DNA from: Oscillospiraceae bacterium
GTDB lineage: Bacteria > Bacillota > Clostridia > Oscillospirales > Ruminococcaceae
Direction: 5' to 3'
DNA length: 5,195 nucleotides
NCBI GenBank assembly: GCA_017410745.1
Contig: JAFPPJ010000402.1
Location: forward strand, 1-5,195
The notes beneath the pieces were generated by a model, which worked only from the letters and a program-made list of their open reading frames with translations, did not search any database and was not told the origin of the DNA. Made by a program: the position numbers and the translations under genes. Position 1 is the stretch's first letter. Each line of letters begins with the position of its first letter. Positions 1 through 5,195 of the stretch are shown here, piece by piece.

Positions 1-64
1 ATTCATCTGTTTTCCAAAGATATCCCATCCTATAATCTTCACGAGAATTAAGAACTTTTGATAG
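1..64. other. AT-rich left-edge segment, no recognised gene
   Basis: This stretch has 20 G/C in 64 bases, clearly poorer in GC than the rest of the window. All three forward frames contain a stop within it (frame 1 at 49-51, frame 2 at 59-64 as TGA-TAG, frame 3 at 33-35). None of the short translations resembles an FtsX permease, which should occupy this place. On the minus strand two frames stay open from about position 100 to the left edge, so the end of an oppositely oriented gene is possible, but I do not recognise either peptide. It may be foreign DNA joined to a truncated permease, or an assembly or contig edge. Confidence 0.5.
31..36 (+). promoter_or_regulatory. possible -10 box (TATAAT) upstream of permease remnant
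   Basis: A perfect TATAAT hexamer lies in the AT-rich left segment. About 17-18 bases upstream there is only a poor -35 match (around 7-13, CTGTTTT), and there is no TG extension. If it is active it would transcribe the permease remnant, the protease and the ATPase. A perfect -10 can easily occur by chance in AT-rich DNA, so this is only a candidate. Confidence 0.25.
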
Positions 65-478
65 TATGTAAAGAAAGTAAAGGAGCTTACACTTGCGGTG
101 TCGCTGATAATAATAGTCCTGATAACGGTGCTGATGGAACGTTCATTCATCTCAAAGCAGCGGCAGGAAATAGCACTTATGAAGGCGATGGGCTTCAAGA
201 GCCGCTCCGTTATAGGGATACACATCATGCGGTTCATCATTATTTCCGCTATGTCACTTATCGCAGCAGCGGTGCTGTGCCTGCCTGTCACAAAGCTCAT
301 CATGGATCCCATATTCGGTATAATGGGAGCCATAAGCGGGATCGGATATTCCGTCAATGCAGCGGAGACATTTCTGCTGCTGCCGGCGCTCATATTTGCG
401 GCGGTGATCGCAGGAACATTCATCACCGCACTGTATACCGCAACGGTGAAGGCAAACGATACCGCATCCATCGAATAA
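65..478 (+). pseudogene. FtsX/MacB-type ABC transporter permease, C-terminal fragment (5'-truncated)
   Basis: The frame is open from 65 to the TAA at 476-478, about 137 codons, and matches only the end of an FtsX/MacB-type permease, a family of several hundred residues. Visible parts, numbered from GTG 98, are the end of a TM helix (about 1-13), the cytoplasmic stretch ERSFISKQRQEIALMKAMGF (14-33) that typically follows it in FtsX permeases, and two further TM helices (about 44-64 and 92-114). The fit continues upstream of GTG 98 to about 65, where TGA and TAG close the frame. The FtsX extracytoplasmic domain and earlier helices are absent. GTG 98 has an AAAGGAG at 79-85, 12 bases upstream, so a short product is possible, but the site also falls in sequence that reads as permease. 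In an intact locus this would be the membrane half of the transporter whose ATPase is encoded at 1357-2115. Whether it is a true pseudogene or an assembly-edge effect cannot be decided here. Confidence 0.75.
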
Positions 479-483
479 AGGAG
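478..483 (+). promoter_or_regulatory. ribosome binding site of the CPBP protease gene
   Basis: AAGGAG lies 7 bases before ATG 491 and overlaps the last base of the permease stop codon. It fixes the protease start and suggests that the two genes were built as one transcript. Confidence 0.75.
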
Positions 484-490
484 ACAGTAT

Positions 491-1360
491 ATGAATAACA
501 GAAATACAATAAGGAACAGCATTGTCCTGTTTATGATATGCCTTGCAGTACACGCATTCGAGGTGCTTGTGATAAGGACGGATGAGACATTTTTCGCAGA
601 GTGCTTTATCAACAAGGTGTTCGGCATAGCAGCGCTCTTTGCGGTGCTTCGGATGATGAAGATGAAATGGCGCGGCATAGGCTTTAAGAAAGAGGACTTC
701 GCAACGGGGGTGCTAAAGGGCTTCGGGATATGTGCCGCAAGCTACTTCATCGCATTCGTCATAGAATTTATCGTCCTGTCCGCTCAGGGCTCACCCGCTC
801 ATATGGAATATTTTGTGACGGGCTTTTCCCTCACGGGGAACATGATGAAGAACACGGGAGCAGGCTTCGTGCTGATGTGCATATTCTTCAACATCATCAA
901 TGTATGGATGGAGGAAGGCGTGTTCAGGGGCTTCTTCATCACATACATCTCAAAGGAGCACGGTGCATCAAGGGCGCTGTACATATCCGCTTTGCTGTTC
1001 GGCCTGTGGCATATCGTCACACCCTTCCGCAGTCTCATAGACGGCGATATGACAGCGGGAACATTTGCGGTGATGACCGTGGGGTATATAGTGCTCTCAT
1101 CACTCATGGGGATAAAATGGGGACTGCTGTACCGTCAGACGGGGAATATCTGGATAGGCGCGTCAGACCATTTCTTCAACAACTGCATCGTGACCAATCT
1201 GCTCCATGTTGTGACCGACAGCGGCGTTGACGAGATGCAGATAGTACGTGTGATCATCGGCGAGCTTATCTCCTTTGCCGCAGTGGTGATATACACAAGG
1301 CTAAAAGGAAGTGCTTCCGGTAAGGTCAGTTTTGCGGAGCGGAAAGGACAGGGCATATGA
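491..1360 (+). CDS. CPBP family intramembrane metalloprotease (CAAX/Abi-type)
   Basis: This 289-residue, highly hydrophobic protein has the three signatures of the CPBP (CAAX protease and bacteriocin-processing) family. The glutamate motif EExxxR is E141-E142...R146 in WMEEGVFRGFF, the FxxxH motif is F170...H174 in FGLWH, and the HxxxN motif is H227...N231. These residues are expected to bind a metal and catalyse cleavage inside the membrane, so the enzyme looks intact. Hydrophobic segments lie near 9-28, 41-57, 76-97, 123-140, 161-178, 190-207 and 252-268. Family members cleave prenylated proteins, process or give immunity to bacteriocins, or act in signalling; the substrate here is unknown. 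The gene sits between an ABC permease remnant and an ABC ATPase, with 12 bases before it and a 4-base ATGA overlap after it. That suggests a joint role in peptide export, maturation or self-protection, which is inference. Confidence 0.92.
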   Translation: MNNRNTIRNSIVLFMICLAVHAFEVLVIRTDETFFAECFINKVFGIAALFAVLRMMKMKWRGIGFKKEDFATGVLKGFGICAASYFIAFVIEFIVLSAQGSPAHMEYFVTGFSLTGNMMKNTGAGFVLMCIFFNIINVWMEEGVFRGFFITYISKEHGASRALYISALLFGLWHIVTPFRSLIDGDMTAGTFAVMTVGYIVLSSLMGIKWGLLYRQTGNIWIGASDHFFNNCIVTNLLHVVTDSGVDEMQIVRVIIGELISFAAVVIYTRLKGSASGKVSFAERKGQGI

Positions 1361-2115
1361 AGGCTGTACTTGAAGTAAGGGATCTTTGCAGGACATATGT
1401 GGTGAACAAGCGGCAGAACCATGTGCTGCGCAATGTGAGCTTCACGGTGAATGAGGGCGAGATGGTGGCAGTGATGGGACCGTCGGGCTCGGGCAAATCC
1501 ACGCTGCTCTACACCGTATCTGGAATGGACAGGATGACCTCGGGAAAGGTGGATTTCTGCGGACGAGATATATCGTCACTGAGCGAGGATGAGCTGGCGG
1601 AGCTGCGCCTTGACGATATGGGCTTTATATTCCAGCAGATGTATATGCTGAAAAATCTCACCGTGCTCGATAATATCATACTCCCCGCAGTGAAGTCAAG
1701 GAGAAACAAGGCATCCCGCAGGGAAAAGACAGAGCGGGGACGTGAGCTGATGCACAAGCTGGGCATTGCCGATATCGCCGACAACGACATAAACGAGGTA
1801 TCGGGCGGACAGCTCCAGCGGGCTTGTATATGCCGCAGCATGATGAACCGTCCTAAGATGCTATTTGCCGATGAGCCTACCGGTGCGCTCAACCGCACCT
1901 CCTCCGAGGAGGTAATGGCGGAGCTTGCAAAGCTCAATGAAGAGGGCACTACGATCATGCTCGTGACCCATGATGCAAAGGTGGCAGCTAAATGCACAAG
2001 GGTGCTGTTCATTGTGGACGGCAACATCAAGGGCGAATTTGGCATCGACAGGGCAGAGCCTCTGCGTGACAGGGAGCGCGCCCTCAACAACTGGCTCATG
2101 GAAATGGGATGGTAA
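1357..2115 (+). CDS. ABC transporter ATP-binding protein, MacB/LolD/BceA type
   Basis: This 252-residue nucleotide-binding subunit drives an FtsX-type permease. All ABC ATPase motifs are present: Walker A GPSGSGKST (41-49), Q-loop glutamine in FIFQQ (90-94), signature VSGGQ (148-152), Walker B KMLFADEP (167-174) with catalytic E173, and switch histidine H205 in LVTHD. The length and the PTGAL D-loop region fit the MacB/LolD/Bce subfamily, which exports or removes peptides, lipoproteins and antibiotics rather than importing nutrients. The start is supported by AAAGGA at 1343-1348 and by the ATGA overlap with the protease stop, which implies translational coupling. Its natural partner is the permease truncated at the left end. 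If that truncation is real, the ATPase has no complete permease in this window. An arginine-rich tail (about 232-244) follows the core domain. Confidence 0.95.
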   Translation: MKAVLEVRDLCRTYVVNKRQNHVLRNVSFTVNEGEMVAVMGPSGSGKSTLLYTVSGMDRMTSGKVDFCGRDISSLSEDELAELRLDDMGFIFQQMYMLKNLTVLDNIILPAVKSRRNKASRREKTERGRELMHKLGIADIADNDINEVSGGQLQRACICRSMMNRPKMLFADEPTGALNRTSSEEVMAELAKLNEEGTTIMLVTHDAKVAAKCTRVLFIVDGNIKGEFGIDRAEPLRDRERALNNWLMEMGW

Positions 2116-2166
2116 GACGTTCACTGTAATACAGACAAAAAAGCAGGAAGATTTGCGCCGACCCCC

Positions 2167-2195
2167 TTGTTATATTGCTTCGGATATGGTAAAAT
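2167..2195 (+). promoter_or_regulatory. sigma-A-type promoter for the response regulator operon
   Basis: A -35 TTGTTA (2167-2172, four of six consensus bases) is followed by a 17-base spacer and a -10 TAAAAT (2190-2195, five of six). TG at 2187-2188 makes this an extended -10. Transcription would start near 2202, leaving a leader of only about 12 bases before ATG 2214, enough to keep most of the G-rich Shine-Dalgarno sequence. Position and quality support it as the operon's own promoter. Confidence 0.65.
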
Positions 2196-2199
2196 ATGG
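2184..2199 (+). repeat. direct repeat ATATGG-N4-ATATGG over the -10 region
   Basis: Two identical hexamers start at 2184 and 2194, exactly 10 bases apart, about one helical turn. OmpR/PhoB-type regulators usually bind as dimers to direct repeats with this spacing, so this could be an operator for the regulator encoded just downstream. Because it covers the -10 box, binding would be expected to repress. The half-sites are short and ATAT is common in this genome, so chance is a real alternative. Confidence 0.3.
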
Positions 2200-2208
2200 A
2201 GAGGGGGG
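2198..2208 (+). promoter_or_regulatory. ribosome binding site deciding the response regulator start
   Basis: The purine run GGAGAGGGGGG ends 5 bases before ATG 2214. It lies after the alternative in-frame ATG 2196, so it can only serve the start at 2214. Confidence 0.8.
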
Positions 2209-2213
2209 ATATT

Positions 2214-2888
2214 ATGACGGATATACTTATAGTTGAGGACAATGCGGAGCTGTGTGCCCTGCTGTGCGATTTTCTTCGTGCAGAGGGATATACGGTCAGC
2301 ACTGCGGATACAGGAGAAAAAGCCTTGCAGCTGTATGAGAGATACGGCGCAAGGCTCGTTCTGCTCGATATAAACCTGCCGGGTATGGATGGCTTTGCTG
2401 TGTGCAGACGCATACGGGAGCGGGACAACACCCCGGTTATCATACTTACCGCCCGCACCGATCGTGAGGACAAGCTGAACGGCATCATCACGGGAGCGGA
2501 TGACTATATCGAGAAGCCATACGACATAGATATACTCATCGCAAAGATAAAGGGCATATTCCGCCGCCGCCTTGCAAGAGACCATATCACCGACGGGGAT
2601 ATACGGCTCAACACCACGGACGGCACGGCAGAAAAGGGTGGGAAGCCCCTTACTCTCACAGCAAAGGAGTTTGAACTTCTCCGACTGCTTATGGAGAACA
2701 AGGGTCAGACCCTTGACAAGTCACTTATATTCGACCGTGTATGGGGCTCAGACAGCGAATCCGAGCCGCAGACCCTCACCGTACACATCAAATGGCTCAG
2801 GCAGAAGATAGAGGACGACCCGAAGGAGCCCAAGAGGATAGTCACGGTATGGGGCAAGGGATACAGGTGGGAAAATGAAGACCTATGA
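2214..2888 (+). CDS. two-component response regulator, OmpR/PhoB family
   Basis: This 224-residue DNA-binding regulator has a receiver domain at about 3-117 with acidic pocket E8-D9, phospho-acceptor D52 in LLDINLPGMDG, T79 and K101 in the EKPYD loop. A winged-helix domain at about 126-219 ends in the typical VWGKGYRWE strand. All residues needed for phosphorylation are present. I chose ATG 2214 over the in-frame ATG 2196 because the receiver domain begins directly with MTDILIVEDN and the Shine-Dalgarno run lies between the two ATGs. The gene overlaps the kinase gene by 14 bases, so the two are a cognate pair made together. The adjacent ABC/protease genes are plausible targets, as in Bce-like and VanR-like loci, but no matching operator is visible in front of them because their upstream region is cut off or replaced. 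Confidence 0.95.
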   Translation: MTDILIVEDNAELCALLCDFLRAEGYTVSTADTGEKALQLYERYGARLVLLDINLPGMDGFAVCRRIRERDNTPVIILTARTDREDKLNGIITGADDYIEKPYDIDILIAKIKGIFRRRLARDHITDGDIRLNTTDGTAEKGGKPLTLTAKEFELLRLLMENKGQTLDKSLIFDRVWGSDSESEPQTLTVHIKWLRQKIEDDPKEPKRIVTVWGKGYRWENEDL

Positions 2889-4086
2889 TGCGCTCTTTGC
2901 GGCTGTGCTGGCGCTTATCGCCGCCGCCGCTCTGACAGTGAATATATGTATGTCAAAGGCCGATGCGGGGAAGCAGTACCTTGTGGATGCAGGCAGGATA
3001 TGCAGGGAGATAGAGGCAGGCAGAGAGGTATCCGCCGAGGATTATCCCGGCGTCACCGCAGTGACACGGTACAGCGGGGACGACAGCTTCTTCACCGATG
3101 ACGGACAGTATCTCATACGCAATGTAAACGGTGAGATGTACCGCATCGAATATATCACGCCGCAGTCGGACGGCCGTGTATATGTGAATGCCGCATTCAT
3201 AGTATGTGCGGTCATCGTTACCGCCGTGCTCATATATATCAGGCAGGCTGTGATAAAGCCGTTCAACAGGATTTCCTCGCTACCCTATGAGCTGTCAAAG
3301 GGAAATCTCACCGTCCCGCTTACAGAGCAGAAGAGCCGCTATTTCGGCAAATTCCTGTGGGGGCTCGATATGCTGCGAGAGGAGCTCGAGAAGAGCGGTC
3401 AGCGCGGACTTGAGCAGGCAAAGGCGGAGAAGACGATGCTGCTGTCCCTGTCACACGATATAAAGACGCCGCTTTCCGGCATAAAGCTCAGTGCAAAGGC
3501 TCTGCAGAGGGGTATATATACCGACAGGGAAAAGCAGGCGGAGGCGGCAGGGAATATAGGCCGTCATGCCGATGAGATAGAGCGGTATGTAAATGAGATC
3601 ATAGATAAGCTCGGCGGCGGCTTTATGCAGCTTGAGGTCAATAACACAGAGTTCTACACAGATGATGTGATACATCCGACAGAGGTGCAGTACAGGGAAA
3701 GACTTGCCGCATCCCATACGGGCTTTGCCGTTGAGAAGCACGCAAACGTCCTTTTAAAGGGCGACCCCGAAAGGCTCACCGAGGTCATGCAGAACCTTAT
3801 GGAGAATGCCGTGAAGTACGGCGACGGCCGTGAGATATGCATAAGCTTCGGTGAGGAGGAGGACTGCTGTCTCATCACGGTAAGAAACAGCGGATGCACA
3901 CTTCCCGAAAATGAGCTCACACATATCTTTGACAGCTTCTGGCGCGGGTCAAATTCGGAGGGCAGGCAGGGGAACGGTCTCGGACTGTTCATATGCCGCC
4001 GTCTCATGCACGGTATGAACGGAGACATATTCGCACAGGTGAAGGATGGGTATATGAGCGTGACAGCCGTATGCAGAAAGGCATGA
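2875..4086 (+). CDS. membrane sensor histidine kinase (HAMP, HisKA, HATPase_c)
   Basis: This 403-residue kinase is the partner of the preceding regulator. TM1 is at about 7-26, an extracytoplasmic loop of roughly 78 residues spans 27-104, TM2 is at about 105-123 and a HAMP-like linker runs from about 124 to 175. The H-box SLSHDIKTPL (191-200) carries phospho-acceptor H194. The ATPase domain shows an N-box around N307/N311 (MQNLMENAVKYGDG), an altered G1 box VRNSG (336-340, where DxG is usual), an F-box IFDSFWRG (351-358) and a G2 box GNGLGL (366-371). The NSG version of the G1 box recurs in many Firmicutes kinases and does not by itself mean loss of activity. The loop is much longer than in intramembrane-sensing BceS kinases, so it may bind a ligand directly; the ligand is unknown. 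The start is preceded by AGGTGGG at about 2863-2869. Confidence 0.95.
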   Translation: MKTYDALFAAVLALIAAAALTVNICMSKADAGKQYLVDAGRICREIEAGREVSAEDYPGVTAVTRYSGDDSFFTDDGQYLIRNVNGEMYRIEYITPQSDGRVYVNAAFIVCAVIVTAVLIYIRQAVIKPFNRISSLPYELSKGNLTVPLTEQKSRYFGKFLWGLDMLREELEKSGQRGLEQAKAEKTMLLSLSHDIKTPLSGIKLSAKALQRGIYTDREKQAEAAGNIGRHADEIERYVNEIIDKLGGGFMQLEVNNTEFYTDDVIHPTEVQYRERLAASHTGFAVEKHANVLLKGDPERLTEVMQNLMENAVKYGDGREICISFGEEEDCCLITVRNSGCTLPENELTHIFDSFWRGSNSEGRQGNGLGLFICRRLMHGMNGDIFAQVKDGYMSVTAVCRKA

Positions 4087-4087
4087 T

Positions 4088-4606
4088 ATGGAACTCAGGA
4101 ATATATCGGCGGACAGTGCCGACATCGCTGTATTTGAGAGCATAAATGAAGAGGCCATCCCCGAGAACGAGCGCAACTCCATTGCAGACCTTATCGCTAC
4201 GGGGGCACAGGTCATCGGTATATATGAGGATATGCCCGCAGGCTTTATGGTGATACGCATATACAAGGATATAGTATATCTTGCCTATCTTGCGGTGAGA
4301 CGTGATCTGCGCTCAAGAGGCACCGGCAGCAGGGCGCTTGCCGCCCTTTCGGGGATGTACGAGGGATATCAGATAGTCGTGGAATATGAAGTGCCCGCAG
4401 ATGAGCTGAGCATAAGGCGCAAGGGATTTTATATGAGAGCGGGCTTTCACGAGACAGGCTGGTACACCTTCTATGATGATGCGGAGTTTGAGATAGCCTG
4501 CATGGGGAAGGACTATGATGCGGATATGTTCGCGGAGTTCACCGTGCATCTGTCCGCCCTCGTATCCGACCATATCCCGAAGCCATACAGAAAGGACATC
4601 ACATGA
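4088..4606 (+). CDS. GNAT family N-acetyltransferase
   Basis: This 172-residue protein has a GNAT fold. The core strand and acetyl-CoA binding motif A read VYLAYLAVRRDLRSRGTGSRAL (about 63-84), with the pyrophosphate-binding RxxGxG as R75-SRG-T-G80. A later segment, RRKGFYMRAGFHETG (110-124), matches the motif B region where 'FY...GF' is usual. It should transfer an acetyl group from acetyl-CoA to an amine; the acceptor cannot be told from sequence. The gene begins 1 base after the kinase stop and its stop overlaps the next start, so it is probably co-transcribed and coupled. The C-terminal 30 or so residues after the core are not recognised. A role in modifying an antimicrobial or peptide sensed by the kinase is possible but purely inferred from context. 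Confidence 0.88.
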   Translation: MELRNISADSADIAVFESINEEAIPENERNSIADLIATGAQVIGIYEDMPAGFMVIRIYKDIVYLAYLAVRRDLRSRGTGSRALAALSGMYEGYQIVVEYEVPADELSIRRKGFYMRAGFHETGWYTFYDDAEFEIACMGKDYDADMFAEFTVHLSALVSDHIPKPYRKDIT

Positions 4607-5163
4607 AGACGCTGATACTAAACGGCTCACCCCGCAGGAGCGGAGATACCGCCGCCCTGCTCGATGTGCTGAAAGCGCATCTTGACGGTGATATATATGA
4701 GGTGTCATGCTACTATGATGATATATCGCCGTGCATCGACTGCCGCTGCTGCCGCACCGAAATGGCATGTCCCATTGATGATAGTATGCAGGATGTGTAC
4801 AGATACATCGAAGAATGTGACAATGCGGTCATCGCATCGCCCATATACTTTAACGAGCTCACAGGGAAACTGCTCGATACTGCGAGCCGCCTGCAGATGT
4901 ATTTTTCCGCACGCTTTTTCAGGCACGAGGATACTCCGATACGAGAGAAGCGCGGCGGCGTGATACTTGCAGGGGGCGGTGACGGCGACCCTGACAGGGC
5001 ATATTCCACCGCAAGGATACTGCTGCATCATATAAACACCACGCAGGTTTTCCCGCTTGTGTGCAGCCACAGCACGGAAACTCTCCCCGCCGCAGAAGAC
5101 GCACAGGCCGCCGCTGCGGTACAGGCGCTTGCAGACTTTCTTAACAGGAACAGACAGCTATGA
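4603..5163 (+). CDS. flavodoxin-fold NAD(P)H-dependent FMN reductase, possible iron-sulfur flavoprotein
   Basis: This 186-residue cytoplasmic redox protein has the fold of FMN reductases. The N-terminal strand and phosphate loop LILNGSPRRSGDTAALL (4-20) should hold FMN phosphate, and SPIYFNELTG (79-88) is the second flavin loop. Between them lies a cysteine cluster C44-X2-C47-X2-C50-X5-C56, with an extra C49, followed by DDSM. The spacing fits the compact CX2CX2CX4-7C motif described for archaeal and clostridial iron-sulfur flavoproteins, which bind a 4Fe-4S cluster beside FMN. Similar but incomplete cysteine sets also occur in ordinary reductases of this family, so cluster binding is likely rather than certain. 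The electron donor and acceptor are unknown. The ATGA overlap with the acetyltransferase and AAAGGA at 4591-4596 support the start. The C-terminus is alanine-rich. Confidence 0.9.
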   Translation: MKTLILNGSPRRSGDTAALLDVLKAHLDGDIYEVSCYYDDISPCIDCRCCRTEMACPIDDSMQDVYRYIEECDNAVIASPIYFNELTGKLLDTASRLQMYFSARFFRHEDTPIREKRGGVILAGGGDGDPDRAYSTARILLHHINTTQVFPLVCSHSTETLPAAEDAQAAAAVQALADFLNRNRQL

Positions 5164-5195
5164 ACGATCTGATCTACAGCCTCAATGCCACTATG
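5160..5195 (+). CDS. start of a probable AEC (auxin efflux carrier) family transporter, cut by window edge
   Basis: Only 12 codons are present, reading MNDLIYSLNATM. The start overlaps the flavoprotein stop as ATGA and is preceded by AGGAA at 5146-5150 with a 9-base gap, so a real coupled gene start is well supported. The identity is weaker: the peptide resembles the N-terminus of clostridial AEC-family transporters (typically 'M.NLI.SLNAT.P.FL'), membrane carriers of organic acids of about 300 residues. This is pattern recall from a very short stretch. Confidence 0.55.
   Translation, partial: MNDLIYSLNATM

Larger units (their letters stand above)
2116..2213 (+). promoter_or_regulatory. intergenic control region of the two-component operon
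   Basis: This is the only sizeable gap between genes in the window. It contains the promoter, repeat and Shine-Dalgarno site listed separately. A very short inverted repeat (CTGT 2124-2127, ACAG 2131-2134) followed by a run of A is too weak and wrongly ordered for a + strand terminator. I see no terminator for the ABC gene, so read-through from the transporter genes into the regulator genes is possible. Confidence 0.6.

Noticed and set aside
58..498. A 146-codon + frame overlapping the permease remnant
   Set aside because: Its peptide is rich in His, Arg and Gly and has no membrane character, while the overlapping frame reads clearly as FtsX permease. It is a shadow frame.
1509..2099. Long minus-strand open frame of 196 codons across the ABC ATPase gene
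   Set aside because: It lies wholly within a gene with every ABC motif intact, gives a serine-rich low-information peptide without a family signature, and is explained by the codon bias of the + strand gene.
2120..2145. Possible terminator after the ABC ATPase gene
   Set aside because: Only a 4-base stem (CTGT/ACAG) is present, followed by A rather than T residues on the + strand.
2196..2213. Upstream ATG 2196 as start of the response regulator
   Set aside because: It lies within the promoter -10/Shine-Dalgarno region, has no binding site of its own, and would add six residues before a canonical receiver-domain start.
3880..3896. Histidine kinase G1 box reads NSG instead of DxG, possible inactive kinase
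   Set aside because: The H-, N-, F- and G2-boxes are intact and the N-x-G form is common among Firmicutes kinases, so it looks like a subfamily trait.
4705..5070. Minus-strand open frame of 121 codons opposite the flavoprotein gene
   Set aside because: It has no recognisable domain, and the + strand carries clear flavin-binding motifs with a coupled start.
1..5195. CRISPR arrays, tRNA/rRNA, riboswitches or complete insertion sequences
   Set aside because: I found no spaced identical repeats, no cloverleaf or conserved RNA motif, and no transposase or terminal inverted repeats. The recurring ATAT-rich words are codon bias.

Overview
The window looks like a chromosomal stretch from a Gram-positive anaerobe of the class Clostridia, most likely a Ruminococcus-like member of the Oscillospiraceae. 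This is inferred from moderate GC, frequent ATA (Ile) and AGG (Arg) codons, strong AAAGGAG-type ribosome binding sites, tightly overlapping genes, and the protein families present. All recognisable genes are on the + strand.

Left part (about 65-2115): the C-terminal end of an FtsX/MacB-type ABC permease, then a CPBP-family (CAAX-protease-like) membrane metalloprotease, then a MacB/LolD-type ABC ATPase whose ATG overlaps the protease stop. Together they look like an ABC export or resistance module with an embedded membrane protease. The permease is not intact here: its reading frame is closed by two stops at 59-64. The first 64 bases are AT-rich (20 G/C of 64), have stops in all three + frames, and do not look like permease. 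The left end is therefore a break: a truncated gene, an insertion boundary or an assembly edge.

Middle (2116-2213): a 98-base intergenic gap with a good sigma-A-type promoter candidate (TTGTTA, 17-base spacer, extended -10 TGG-TAAAAT) and a strong Shine-Dalgarno sequence. An ATATGG repeat spaced one helical turn lies over the -10 and could be an operator.

Right part (2214-5195): an apparent operon with almost no spacing. It encodes an OmpR/PhoB-type response regulator, a two-TM sensor histidine kinase (14-base overlap), a GNAT acetyltransferase (1-base gap), a flavodoxin-fold reductase carrying a compact CX2CX2CX5C cysteine motif like that of iron-sulfur flavoproteins (ATGA overlap), and the first 12 codons of a probable AEC-family transporter (ATGA overlap, cut by the window edge).

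The simplest reading is an envelope-stress or peptide-sensing two-component system next to the ABC/protease module it may control, followed by co-transcribed accessory enzymes. Each part belongs to a known family. The substrate and the functional link between the parts are inference. I see no RNA gene, CRISPR array, complete mobile element or convincing terminator.
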